From Clarkia xantiana subsp. parviflora (taxonomy: Eukaryota; Streptophyta; Magnoliopsida; Myrtales; Onagraceae), in the NCBI GenBank assembly GCA_036873135.1, contig JAPTYO010000012.1:10300090-10364089 (forward strand): 64,000 nucleotides of DNA. Reading direction: 5' to 3'. The notes beneath the pieces were generated by a model. It searched no databases, was not told where the DNA came from, and saw only the letters and a list, made by a program, of their open reading frames with translations. The translations under genes were made by a program, and so were the position numbers. Below, in pieces: positions 31,091 to 42,481 of the stretch (the stretch's first letter is position 1; every line of letters begins with the position of its first letter).

Positions 31091-33973
31091 CTACAAGGAC
31101 AACCATGGCAAAAAATACAAGGAGCGTAAGTCCTGAAAATATAGGCTATCTGAATAGTGTATCATAGCAAAAGGCGTGCTAAAAGCACATAAAGCCATCA
31201 GAATACAACACGAAATGAAGTACGAAAATAAGGGAAAGCAATCCACAGTAACTATCCCAAAGCCGAAACCATCTCCGAAACAAGTAGGACGAAAACACAA
31301 ATGCAACAATAACAACATAGACAAGATGCACAAGCTAGACCGTCCTTCGCAAGGGGGGGGGGGATCCTCCTCTCTAACAGTAACTCGTGAAGGGACGGTA
31401 ACCTTGGCAGCTCGACCAACCTTGGTCTTGGAAAAGCTATCACCCACAGCCCGGCCGGCTGTAACTTTCGTACGCTCCTTCCGCCTAGCAAGGCGGGCAA
31501 TCACATCCACAGCAAACTGAGCATACTCACCGAGTTGGTCAAAAGGGAAGGTATGACAAAGAGCATGAATCTTCTCAAGCATGTTCACACCAAAGGTGTT
31601 CATAACGCGCTGACAGTGCTTCTCGGCGCGAGTAGAAAACTCCTTAGAGACAAGGAAGTCCTGGACAACAACAACTTTGCCATTCTCAAATCCAAGATCC
31701 TCACCCTCCTTCAGACCAGACAACGTGACCCTCCTCACGGGAACCCCGAAGTGCTTCCTCCATCTTCAACCCCGCAATTAAAGCTTCATCCACTCGGTCA
31801 GCACGAACATCATCGAGCTCCTGCTGGAGAATAGTCAAACGACTAGCCAGGGTAATCTCGGAAACTTTGAGCTTTTCATTCTCCTCGCGGAGCCACTCTT
31901 CGGCGACCTTCTGAGTAGACTTGAGAACCTTTTGGGTAGTCTCGATCGTCACAACCATCTCTCGAAGCATATCCCGCTCACGGCCAACGTTAACCAGATG
32001 AGAGCCTAGGTTAACAACATAAGATATACCCTACAAAAAAGAAGAGTCAAAGACAAAAAAAAAAAAAAAAAAGAAGTAACAAAACGAGGGAACACATAAT
32101 ATATGCACTCATCGGGGCAAACTGGGATAAAGCACCCTTCACACAATGATGGATCCCCTCAAGGTCGGTGGGAGAAAGAGATCGATCGGCCGGAGGAAAA
32201 ATAGAATTCATCATAGGAATAGCAACCTCCGGAGAGGAAAGTGAGGCGGATATGTCGTACAACTGCCGATCAGAAGTCTGGAAGGGCAACCAAGAACCTC
32301 CCCTAACATTACCATCGAGGGGACGGATAAGATCCTCGGGAAAGATCAAAGGAAACTTGATCATACCTGAAAATCAAATGTAAGATGCAATAAGGGTCAG
32401 ACGATCGCTCATATATGAGAAAACAACAATGTAATGTACCTGGCACAGGAGGCCTGTCATCGGACGAGCCCCTCGGGGGGGGGGGGGGGGGGGTGGAGAC
32501 AGGGCGAGGTGAAGAAGATCCATCAGTATCACCTGAAGCCTCTATTCTCAGGATAAACGAGAGAATCGTCAACGATGTCCTCAACAGGAACCTCTCTTTC
32601 TTTATGACAAGAGGAGGAATGGGAGGGAGAGAGGAACAAATCAATCTTCTGAGCTTTAGGAGCAGGGGCATCTACCTCCAAGGCAGACCGTGACCTGATC
32701 TTGGCCAATATCTGCACGATTGAGACAGAAGGGGACCTCCCTGAAATTTACAGAATATGGGTGAACACCAAGTAGAGAAAGCACGTAAAACAAAAAATCA
32801 CCAACTCGGTACCTGAAGAAGGCCTTTCCGCCCCTGATGAAAGCGATATAGTAGCAGGAGGCTCAGCCACAGGCAAAGGGATAGGAGAACGATCGAAGTC
32901 TCCCTCTCCGAAGGGACGTCCTCTGCAACATCAGCTTCCTCCTGAAACAGGGAAGGCCGATATTGAAACAAACCTACAAGACAAAGCAAAAGTTACAGGT
33001 ATCAAGAATTAAAAAGTTGCATACCGGACGTGGAACAGGACGTGGCGTTTTAATTCCCGTAGCGCACAACTCCTCTGAGAAACAGCGCACAGACTCAAAA
33101 GTGCCCGTCGTATTTCCAATATATATCAATTTCAGAGTTTGCCTTTCGGTAGTAGAAAGCTCGGAAAACTTGGGGCGTTCATCCTTCAGAAGGGGGGAGT
33201 CCAAAGACCAAGAGACATCGTGACCCTCAACAAAGAAGTAGTATTTCTCCCAATGACCGCTACCATTCTCGAAGGCAAGGACGAACCGACGCTTGTTGTC
33301 CTATTTAGAAGTACCCAAGTCCGAGAATGCCTTTTGATTCAACAAAGGGTATCGAATGACGAGCGAGTAAAACCCTGAATCACCGCCATGCTGAACGCGA
33401 TAGAAACATCGAAAGAGACGAAGGGAATAGGCACAGAATTGGCAATGACACAACACCCTGAACCCAACCCAAGCACGAATGGTAGAAGGGGCAAGACAAA
33501 GAGGAGAAATTCGATAATACTCACAAAGCTCTAGAAGCTCGGCACGATAAGGGAAACGCAGCCCCACTTTAATCTGGTAAATATACCCCACAGACATCCC
33601 GTCCGGCGGAGGAGTAACGGAACTGCCACGATAAAGATACGGCATGGTAAAGGGAAAAAACCCAGTCCCCGAACCTAAACAACCCTGCCATCTTGAAATG
33701 GAAGAGGAAGTAATCCCTACTCAATAAATTCTTAGGATAGACCTTGAATAAGAACACCTGGTTGCGAAGAAAAACTAACTCATCCTCAAGGATGGGTTGT
33801 AACTCAACTTCCGAATCTGATTCAGTATCAGTTTCCTCCGGGACATAAGTTGATCTCAAATCGGGCTGCGGAAACCATTTTCCCATAAAATACTCCTCAT
33901 GCGGGTATCGAATTATGGGAGCTGAAGATGCGAGAATAGTACGAACGGCTCTACGAGAAGAAGGCTTACTCAT
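31091..33973 (-). pseudogene. Antisense multi-exon gene of element B (Transposase_28-like plus coiled coil)
   Basis: Opposite to gag-pro of B, between the array and the lost 3' LTR. ATG at 33973 gives MSKPSSRRAVRTI. Then come an acidic segment and YLYRGSSVTPPPDGMSVGYI, VGLRFPYRAELLELCEYYRI and RAWVGFRVL, then WEKYYFFVEGHDVSW near 33230. This resembles the plant 'putative gypsy type transposon' family (Transposase_28). Likely splice joints are 33025/32941, 32813/32740, 32440/32366 and, less surely, 32109/32030. The last large exon encodes a coiled coil (LREMVVTIETTQKVLKSTQK to LQQELDDVRADRVDEAL) and a tail EKHCQRVMNTFG...AVDVIARLARRK. Frames shift near a T6 run at about 33645 and near 31720, and TAG lies at about 33301. 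Function is unknown and this copy is probably dead. Confidence 0.55.
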
Positions 33974-34099
33974 TTTCAAGCTGAAACCAAACAACACTCC
34001 CTCGCACGGCGGAGGATCCAAAAACACAACTGACAAGGAGGAAGGAAAAACAACAGTCCATCAGGTAAAAACACCGGTCCGTCATAAAGTATAGTGGTC
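33974..34099 (-). other. Residual 5' flank of the antisense gene of B
   Basis: Only about 125 bp lie between the antisense ATG and the probable solo LTR at 34100. No clear TATA box is seen. Its original promoter is probably missing or displaced, and the 3' LTR of B would have lain beyond it. Confidence 0.3.
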
Positions 34100-35460
34100 T
34101 GTCGTGACACCATGTAAATTCATCAAGACCGACCTACCCAAGGGTACGTCCCAAAATGCACAAAGATCAAATGCTCAGTACAGGGGCAAGAGACACATGC
34201 ATGGATGATACTACTTGTCAAAGGAAGGGACTATGATGGACAAAACATGGAAAGACATCCCTAGAAGGGAAGACAAATAAAATCATCTCAACATTGCCTA
34301 AGGTAATGAAAGAAAGGAATCAAATATCCTACATGAAAATGTCACGGACGTGGAGTTTACATGATGACTTAAGGCTTTTCGTGACACTTCGGGCCTCGTT
34401 TACAAGGCTGACTTAGGAGCAGAATCCTAAGGCCGCACGGGTTAGGGAGCGCAAGATAATCCAGGCCAGTGACAAGAGCATATATCATCTATACAAGCAA
34501 GTGATGACCTAGGCATAATTCTAAGACACCCAAACACCAAACACCTACCAAGTTCCTAAGGGGGCAACATCAATGCAATACTCACCTCAAAATTCCCAAG
34601 CTCAACAACAAAGACAATCTTCCACTTCCAATCAAGAACACATAATGGAGCAACTCAAGTATATATGGAAAGGGATTGGTTTTTATAGTCATCAATGGAG
34701 AACACAAACAAGGGGGAAAAAGGGGACAAACCTGAAAAAACCGAGACAAAATCAACCAAACCAGGTCGAAACTCGGACCGGACCGAGTCGACTCAACCGG
34801 TCAAGAGATCCCGACCGGAGAGGAGACCCACCTAGCCACCGGAGGAGTCGCCGGATGACACGCCCTAGGCCAACCTTGTCGCAGCACTGCCGTCACCCCC
34901 CTCCGACGCCCGCAGCACCCCCCGTCGAGCCGCCCGTCGAAGCCGCCCTTCGCTCTTCGCCCCTCCCTGGTGACCCGCCACCCCCTAGTAACCAATCCAC
35001 AAATTGAAGTGCAAGTTCCACCCTAAATCAAACCTAAGTAAGCTCCATGTGAAGTGTGGTGCCTTGATTGGGTTGATTGGGTAGAAAAATTGAAATGAGG
35101 GGGAGAGGAAAACCTAGGTTGAAGAAGGAGGTGCTCTAGAAAATGAGGAGGAGAAAGAAGTGCTCTAGAAAAGATAAAGGAGGAAGAAATAATGAAGTGG
35201 AATACAAATATATGCTTTATAAAGCATATGATATGGATTTTCTCTCCACAAAAGGAGACACGAACAAAGGACACAGTCCCAAAATTAAGTAAAACGAGAC
35301 TAAGGCTCGTAATTCTTACCCTTATTAAATATTATCAAGAGAACTTGCTTAAATCTAATAAAAGCATTTTTCTTTCATGTATCGAGCTTCTATAAAAAAA
35401 CAGGGGGGCATAGAAGTCAAAACATGTCTTGGGCACTCGATAAAGGCCGGGATCATCACA
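34100..35460 (-). repeat. Probable solo LTR, Tekay/Del-like
   Basis: On the minus strand it reads TGTGATGATCCCGGCC at 35460 to GGTGTCACGACA at 34100, both ends TG..CA. A TATA box (TATAAAA, complement of 34681-34687) lies inside. Starts of the TGTGATGATCCC type are known to me from Tekay/Del LTRs. A near-repeat of the left end (TCGATAGAGACCGGGATCGTCACCA) lies just outside at 35515-35540. A Pro/Arg-rich plus-strand ORF (34573-35007) is opposite to the presumed promoter and has no domain. No target duplication was found. Confidence 0.4.
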
Positions 35461-35564
35461 AAACCTTCCTAAAAAGAAGGGGGATGGAAATCACAACGCA
35501 TCTTGAGCACTCGATAGAGACCGGGATCGTCACCAAGGTACGCCACTTTACCCATAACATACAT
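35461..35564. other. Spacer with partial direct repeat
   Basis: The roughly 50-bp segment at 35413-35460 is repeated imperfectly at 35490-35540 (TCTTGRGCACTCGATARAG then CCGGGATCRTCAC). Nothing else is seen. Confidence 0.4.
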
Positions 35565-35831
35565 AGTTCATCCGAACCATATCACAACACCAAGGGTGTG
35601 CCAATTTGCCAAGAATCGATCAGAGGTTTTGCTGTGGAGAACATACTACATAGGGCTTCCTTAACCAGAACCTCTACGGGTGCCGACCGGAGGATCGTGA
35701 ACTCCCTGCAGGAAGGATCTTGGGGCTACTGACATTGTTTGAGGTATGTGCGAATCTTCCGCTGCGTAATTTCGATTACTAGCATGTACTACGTTTTAAT
35801 GTCCGTAGTGGTTACTCTCCGTAATCTAACA
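35565..35831 (+). repeat. Copia W: truncated 5' LTR
   Basis: It contains ACCAAGGGTGTGCCAATTTG, AGAATCGATCAGAGG, GGCTTCCTTAACCAGAACC and GTATGTGCGAATCTTCCGCTG and ends CCGTAATCTAACA at 35831, matching the right half of the family LTR. The left half is missing. Confidence 0.85.
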
Positions 35832-37100
35832 ATATATATGTGCAATATAGGAAATTATTTTACATAATTAATATTTCTTGGTGGCTAAGTTAAGTTTTTG
35901 ATGGACTTTAAAACCCTACGTAGCCCACAAGATTTATTTCGCCCGAACCCTATGGGTTTAGTGGGTCGGTCCAATTTGCAAAACTTGAGCGGATTAAACC
36001 AAACCTGGTTTTCTTAATCGGTTCGACCTAGTCGGGGCGGGTTGAACCGGAGTTACTAAGTTGATCTAACTGAACCGGTTTTGAGTGTTGAACCGAAATC
36101 CTATTTTATTGAACCGGTCCGGACCGAACCAGATTTTATATAAAACCGGCCCGAACCCGAACCAGATTTATGGAACCAGACCGAACCAGATTGAACTGAA
36201 ATTAACTGAACTAGATTTTTCAAAATCGAATTCAAGTCAATTAATAAAATGGGATGGTCAAGTTTTAAAATCCAAATGTTTTCGAACTTTATATAGTCTA
36301 CACAGTGCTCGAAGGTTTAAAATTTTCACGTTTTAATTAAACCTTAATGCCTAGTTTCGACTATGGGGATGGATCTCGAAAATGCATGATTTTGGGACTA
36401 GATTAATTAGAGGGCTAAATTGCAATTGTTTACTTTTCGTCACATATATTTATTAGAAATGTCGTCTTGACTATGTCAAGCTAGCTGGATGTTGGGGGCA
36501 GAGCCCTGGTTAAATATATGGTTTGTGCACTAGGACAAACATGTTGTGATGGTTGCGATTGCATAGGATTCATGTCTTGAAAAACACATGATTAATTGTA
36601 AGCATGAATTGCAAGTATGCCACTAATATTTTAAAAACAAAAGCCAGTCGCCAAATATGCATGTTTGATGTGTAAGTTTAATGTATGACACGTATGCTTG
36701 AATGTTGAGGAAGTAGTTGCATGTAATAGTTTACTTAGAAATTAGAATTATGTATATGCTAGCATCAGTTCCTCGGAACATTAGACGCATGACGCGTATG
36801 CATGATATGTGGTTTTGATGATGAATGGCTTGCTATGATAATTTGCTTGTGAAGTAGAATTGTATATGCATGCATAAGTTCATCATAATATTTTTCAAAT
36901 ACAAAAGGGCCTTGGGAAAGCCAAGATCGGGTATGATTATTTTAAAATTCTCGTTCCAGTAATTTGCGAACAAAACTGTTTTAAGAGACTAATCTATTGG
37001 ATTGAAGACGACGGTAATGTGAACTCTTTCACGAACCCCCTTCCCTCAGTTTACTGGCGGTCGGTTGGTTTAGATGGCTGAGGAATCATTATTTGTCGTA
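35832..37100 (+). mobile_element. Copia W: shortened leader
   Basis: The LTR end joins leader sequence that lies about 700 bp further in X (GGAAATTATTTTACATAATT), so the primer site and AT-rich part are deleted. The AACCGG-rich region (35990-36200), GTCAAGCTAGCTGGATGTTG, CCTGGTTAAATATATGG and GAGGAATCATTATTTGTCG follow as in X and G. It stops at ATTCCATC, where element D begins. The W coding region is missing. Confidence 0.8.
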
Positions 37101-37751
37101 TTCCATCAACGGAGCGTCTATTTGGATTTGTTGTTCTCCTTCCCCCATGATGACTGGCAGGGTTATGACTCCTAACGGATAGCTTGCATCTCCCATGAAT
37201 CCCACTGAGGGTGAGTTCATTCTTTTGACGTGCTTCTTTCTTCCAAGGGCTAGGATGATGGCCTTTGTAATGACGTTGGGCGAACTTCCACCGTCCACCA
37301 TCATGCGTTTGACGTCCATGCCGTCAATTGTTATGGTTATGACTAAAGCATCAGTGTGTGGGCACACAATGTTCTTTTTGTCCTTCGATGAAAAACCAAT
37401 GACGTCTTCTACGGGATCCTCCTTCATGACGGCATCTTCCATGATAACGTCCTCTATGTCAGTATTCCGGCATATGCGCTTTGTCTGGGCAGCATATACT
37501 TCTCGTTCGTACGACATCTCTCCTCCGGCTCCGAGGCCTCCATAGATCACGTGCACACTTGCCATCTTTTCTGAAAGAGATGCAATGTATGTCGTATGCT
37601 GGTCTTTGAGGCCATGCTGTGCGGAGGGCAGACTGTTTGTTGGCATGGAAGAGGCGGTAGACTCTGCATCTGGAATGTGAGAAGGTCTCGGTTGGCTTCT
37701 CGTCGTCTTCGGCTTGCTTGCACCCGCCTTCTTCGTACGTCTGCCTGTCAT
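37101..37751 (-). CDS. Element D: short gag N-terminus fused to protease region
   Basis: An open frame of about 217 codons, starting 50 bp inside the primer site with MTGRRTKKAGASKPKTTRSQ. A basic, Ser/Thr-rich N-terminus of about 80 residues runs into VIYGGLGAGGEMSYEREVYA, then an acidic linker, then the protease core VKRMMVDGGSSPNVI and YPLGVITLPVIMGEGEQ. The gag core and zinc knuckle seen in B are absent. The frame is open but cut at 37101 by copia W sequence before the end of the protease. It may be a remnant of a gag-less derivative. There is no pol. Confidence 0.6.
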
Positions 37752-37787
37752 AGCTTGCAGTATGGAACGACTTCTTACTCGAATCAC

Positions 37788-37802
37788 GCTGACGGCGCCA
37801 AG
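37788..37802 (-). other. Primer binding site of element D
   Basis: On the minus strand CTTGGCGCCGTCAGC follows the LTR end, as in A and B. Confidence 0.75.
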
Positions 37803-38392
37803 TGTTGAGATCGTTTCCACTTGGGATATCTTGAAATGCTTTTCAGGGACCTCGAACCTCAATCCACGAACTAACTTTGGCTCACACCTCGATCCCCGAA
37901 CTAACTATGATCTCCATCTCAGTCTTCTATACACCAGGTCCTGCAGAGCGGGCAATAACCAGCATGGAGAGGGGGGTGGTGCTGGTTGTGCCCTCTCTGA
38001 TGCTAAAGTCAGGATTTTAGAGAGAGAAAGTTTAGAGAGAGGTCAGAGCACAAATAGCCAATTCTCCAGAGTTTCCACTTAATTCTCTAAAATGGGAGAT
38101 CTAGGCCCCTATTTATAGGAAACCTGAGAGCTGTGCTTGGTTCGATGTCGGTTTACAGGAAAACGCTTACCGACATCGAGGTTGGCTATACGCGCACTAA
38201 CTTCTCACACAGAGTAAAAACAAGAGTAAACGCGCAGTATTAGTCGGTAATCCGGAGGTCCCCGGTCCAGGTGCGACGCGCATCCGGACCGTTTTGACCC
38301 GGGGTGACTGCCGTAAAACCCGTTTTGTGGTTCTAGCGTGTTTGCGAGGTCTGAAACGTAAATATGAACACGAATTGGACAGATATCCAACA
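37803..38392 (-). repeat. 5' LTR of Tat-like element D
   Basis: Minus strand TGTTGGATATCTGTCC at 38392 to CTCAACA at 37803, 590 bp. A TATA box (complement of CTATTTATAGG at about 38110-38120) is present. It shares the TGTTRGATAT start and the primer site with A, B and F but is otherwise diverged, so it is a sister subfamily. It sits in the copia W 3' region at ACATCAGATTT. The opposite LTR is lost. Confidence 0.8.
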
Positions 38393-39242
38393 CATCAGAT
38401 TTTTGGTCTATAAACTAAGTCGTAGGAGGACGTAATCCTTCGCCAAACTATGTCGAATATGGGCCTTACCTCGTCACACAGGTACGGTCGTCTTGCGGTG
38501 GATGGAGGCCTCTACCAAGCAAGACTAGCTAAGAGTCAGGGGGATAAACCTGATTAAGCAAAACGAATATCTAGTTTCGAAGTAACTCGACGTGATCTTC
38601 GTTTTGCATATCGCCGTGATGAACTTCATTCGTCATTAAACCACATTTTGGGCCAGATGAGAATCTGTGATAGCATGATTGACATATCCTATTCCTGTTG
38701 ACCCAAAAGGTTCAGGTGTGCTTTCTACGCGTGCTTCATACAACGCGTCCCATGTTCGACCACGGGGTCACAACTCGGTTGTGCTAGGAAAGAATCCTGG
38801 TGATACTGGCGGGCGCAAACTTATTCACCTCTAGCATGTGATTGATCCCGGGAGCCTTATGAAGAGGCACCCAAAGTATCCCCACGGACTAGCAACTCAT
38901 ATCTAAGGTCAGGCTCAATGCTCGCTTCCCAGCGTACGAGCGTAGTACTGAACAAAAAGGCCCAGTGACCACGTCTTTGGAAACCGGTTGGGTTTGACTA
39001 AGGATATGATCTATGGGGATTTTCAAGTTCACATGTAATTCACTGACTCTTGTATTCACTAGGTGGCCACCAAACCGGATATTAGTTGAAGAATGTGAAT
39101 ACTTTTACGGATGCCATGGAGAAGTGTTCCAATGTGGAAACTATTCAAAATGAGAATTATCAGTTGACTAGGATACAGCGCGACACTATATAAATGTTGT
39201 TTATAACAGGTTGATTGGAGAAAAAGGAATCAACGTTCCTCG
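38393..39242 (+). mobile_element. Copia W: 3' untranslated region
   Basis: It matches V, X and G in order: GGTCTATAAACTAAGTCGTAGGAGG, ACGGTCGTCTTGCGGTGGATGG, TTCGAAGTAACTCGACGTGATC, GTGATTGATCCCGGGAGCC and GGTTGATTGGAGAAAAAGG. It ends GGAATCAACGTTCC at the inverted junction, so the polypurine tract and 3' LTR are missing. Confidence 0.85.
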
Positions 39243-39297
39243 GCCAGCCACTTGTTATGAGTGTTGTAGCGCCCGAGGAACGTTCCTCGGCCAGCCA
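39232..39297. repeat. Inverted junction between copia W and copia Y, with direct repeat
   Basis: The 19-bp AACGTTCCTCGGCCAGCCA occurs at 39232-39250 and 39279-39297. Between them lies a minus-oriented scrap of copia 3' region (complement GCGCTACAACACTC). GAGGAACGTTCCTC at 39275-39288 is a perfect 14-bp palindrome. It marks a tail-to-tail rearrangement. Confidence 0.75.
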
Positions 39298-40570
39298 TCA
39301 AACAACGCAGTAAGAAGCCTTTTCAGCCAGACCGCTTCCTATGCGTTTTTGGAGAGGGCTACGAATTCTGATTCCATCGTAGACAGCGGGACACAGGTTT
39401 GCTTCTTGCTCGTCCATGAAATGGCGGCATTAGCAAGGACAAAGACTCCTCCTCTGGTAGACTTACGATCATCCGGATCGCCACCATGGTCGGCGTCACT
39501 GTAACTGGTTAATTCTAACATCCTGCCCTCATAGCACACTGCGTAGTCGGCAGTACCTTTCAGATAACGAATAATTCGTTTTACAGCCTTTAAATTTTGA
39601 TAGCCAAGATCTGATTGGAATCGTGCTACTAGGCCCACGGCGTAACAGATTTCCGGACGGGTGCATTGCATGGCGTACATGAGACTACCGACCATGCTTT
39701 AATACTCTACACCCTTCATTTGTTCTCGCTCTGCCAGGTTCTTGGGGCCGTCACGTTTTGACAGTGCGCACCGAAACACCACCGGCGTATCCACGGGTTT
39801 GTCATCTTGTAATCTGAACCTTTTCAACAGTTTGTTGATATAAGCTTCTTGAGATAGACATAATTTCCGGGTAGCGCGATATCTAGCAATTTTAATGCCT
39901 AAGATGTACGTGGCTTCTCCCATGTCTTTCATCTCGAATACAGATGCCAACCAGGACTTTGACTTGTTCATAAAACTCACGTCATTTGCGGCACTGAGTA
40001 TGTCGTCCACGTATAAGGTTAAGATGACATACTTAGACCCAGAGGTCTTATAATACACGCACGGATCCTCGTGAAGATTCACGAATCCGTTTCCTACAAT
40101 TTCCTCGTGGAATCTGCGGTACCATTGCCGAGACGACTGTTTAGGACCGTAAATGGACCTTTGGAGTTTACAAACTTTACGTTCGTTACTAGGAGTAATG
40201 AAACCCTCTGGTTGCTCCATGTAGATCTCTTCCACCAGGTTTCCGTGGAGGAATGCGGTCTTAACATCCATTTGGTGCAGCTCGAGATCGAGACATGCGA
40301 CCAAAGCCAGAATGGCTCGAACTGTGGTGTAACACACAGTTGGTGAGTATGTTTTATCAAAGTCCACTCCGTGAAGTTGGGTATATCCTTTCGCAAAAAT
40401 TCGGCGTTATATCGCTCGACATTTCCATCAGCAGTGAGTTTCAATTTAAGAACCCACTTTGCTCCTATGGCCCTGTGGTTAGCAGGTAAATCAACCATAG
40501 ACCATACTGAATTAGCTTTCATTGAGGAGATCTCTTCCTCCAATGCATTCCTCCATTCCTTCGCTTGAGG
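39298..40570 (-). pseudogene. Copia Y: reverse transcriptase and truncated RNase H
   Basis: The minus-strand frames 40543-40094 and 40367-39699 hold RT (MEEEISSMKANSVWSMVDLP, HQMDVKTAFLHGNLVEEIYM, the catalytic YVDDIL, FEMKDMGEATYILGI). The frame 39695-39339 holds the RT end and RNase H (SLMYAMQCTRPEICYAVGLV, SYSDADHGGDPDDRKSTRGG, TMESEFVALSKNA). There are frameshifts, a TAA after KGVEY and a TAG in place of Gln after SKNA. RNase H is cut about 100 codons early at the junction. Confidence 0.85.
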
Positions 40571-41740
40571 TCCTTCCTACGCTTGTCGAACCGTTACCGG
40601 TTCGTCAACAGATGTTAGAGTGAGGATTTTCCCCCTCTCGATGGGATACTTCTTGGGAGAAGTTTGATGCCTTTGACTACGTCTAGGCTCGTTGACCCCA
40701 TCTTGACTCTGAACGGTACTCCCAGTCGGAAAAATGCTTCTTATCGGAGCATCACTCCCACTATGAACAAGGGCAGTGCTTGAACCTTCACCAACAACCT
40801 TCCTCGGACGACCTCTTGGTCTCGTGATTCTACCTCCAAGATGAATTCCTTGATCACTAGAAACAAGTTGGTCGGATCACTCCCACTAGAAACAATGGGT
40901 AGTTTAGGTGGTTGTGGAATCGGTCCGGCTACATGATTATCAGGTTCAACTTGATTCATCTCTGCAGCAACAGTGATTTGTGTGGTAGGGTTTGGTCCTC
41001 CCACTGGATTTACTATGAAAATGTTTCCATTATCATTAACCATGTCATTCACTTGAGTTGCCGGTTCAAATCTCCCACTCGAAGTGGGACCTGATCATTA
41101 ATGTTGTCCTGCTCCAGTTCAATCAATACTTCATATGTTTTAATCTCACTAAGCGTCGGAAATTCATCCTCAAGGAAAGTTACGACTCTGGATTCATGTT
41201 CAACCACGCTACCATTTTCTTGAGCTGACACAAATACGTAACCCTTAGAGTTCTCTGAATACCAGATAAAGATACTCTTTAGTCCTCTGGGTCCCAACTT
41301 GCCGAAACGGCTATCAGTTGTATGTGTATAGGCTGCGCAACCCCAATGTCGCAATCTGGTGAGATCTAACTCTCTACCATGCCCCGGCTCATATGGCGTT
41401 GTGTCTACCGCCTTAGTTGGGACAAGGTTTACTACATGAGTGGCAGTCAATAACGCATCATTCCAATAGGAGATTGGTAATTGTGCCTGCGACATCATGG
41501 TTCTGACCATGTCTAGGAGTGTTCGATTACGACTTTTAGCCACACCATTTTGCGGTGGTGTGCTGGGGATTGTCGTTTGACGGGCTATCCCTCTTTCTTT
41601 GCACAACTTATCAAACTCATTAGAGAGATATTCTCCACATCTATCAGTGCGTATGGTTTTCACCTTTCGCTCCTGCTGATTCTCTACGAGGTTTAGAAAG
41701 TTTCTAAAGCAATCTAATGCCTCGGATTTACGAGTAATCA
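40571..41740 (-). pseudogene. Copia Y: integrase and linker
   Basis: Integrase removes two bases from cDNA ends and joins them to the host. Here NFLNLVENQQERKVKTIRTD, GEYLSNEFDKLCKERGIARQ and QNGVAKSRNRTLLDMVRTMM keep the second catalytic Asp region (RTDRCGEY). At the third site VERRNR has become AKSRNR, so the catalytic Glu is lost. A variable linker (NPVGGPNPTTQITVAAEMNQ) leads to RT and holds frameshifts. Confidence 0.8.
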
Positions 41741-42481
41741 AATGAGTAAACCCATAACGGGTAAAGTCGTCAATAAAGTTACGAAATATCGTTTCCCATT
41801 CCTAGCGGTTACATTCATTGGTCCACAGACATCAGAATGAATTAGCTGCAATGGATACTCGGCTCGTTTAGCTTCTCCGAATGATTTGCGGGTGGACTTT
41901 CCAGCTAGACAATCATGGCAAGTGTGTTGAATCACATTGCTGGTACCAGGCAGAAGCTCTCTTCGGGCTAATGAATGGACCCTATCGTAGCTTATATGTC
42001 TCAGCCTCGCATGCCATCCGGTTGCGTCAGTTTCTGCTTCCCCGGAGGATAATGCATACATTCTATTCGAATCTATACATCCATTCAAATCCATGATAAA
42101 GAGACCATAAGAGGAATAAGCATGCCCAAACAAGACATTGCCTTTATTTATGCGAACAAAGTTCTTCTCAAATGATAAAATATAATTATTATTCATAAGA
42201 GAAGAAACAGAAACAACATTTCTACGGATTCTTGGCGCAAAAAGGACATTTTCAAGTAATATGGTCCTGCCATTGTTCATAAACAATTTGCAGTTCGCTA
42301 CTCCTATGACTTCAACTTGTGAGTTGTCGCAAATGTATATCCTCTTAGAATCCTTTAGCAATCGTCTAAACTTGGCGAACAGTCCTTTGTCGTTGGCTAT
42401 GTGGTTCATTGCACCTGAGTCAAGAATCCAAGAAGGATTTGAGTCAGTTAACATGACAGTGGAGGAAACTAGAGCTTCCAA
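41738..42481 (-). pseudogene. Copia Y: protease, pre-integrase and integrase N-terminus
   Basis: WILDSGAMNHIAND is the protease site (family D-S-G-A-T-x-H; here M replaces T). GWHARLRHISYDRVHSLARR and CHDCLAGKSTRKSF form the zinc-binding pre-integrase part. EYPLQLIHSDVCGPMNVTARNGKRYFVT carries the first catalytic Asp of integrase. The frame then shifts where X reads FIDDFTRYG. Confidence 0.8.

Noticed and set aside
34573..35007. 144-codon Pro/Arg-rich ORF
   Set aside because: It lies in a probable LTR, opposite to the TATA box. The Pro/Arg bias comes from local GC-rich sequence and no domain is seen.
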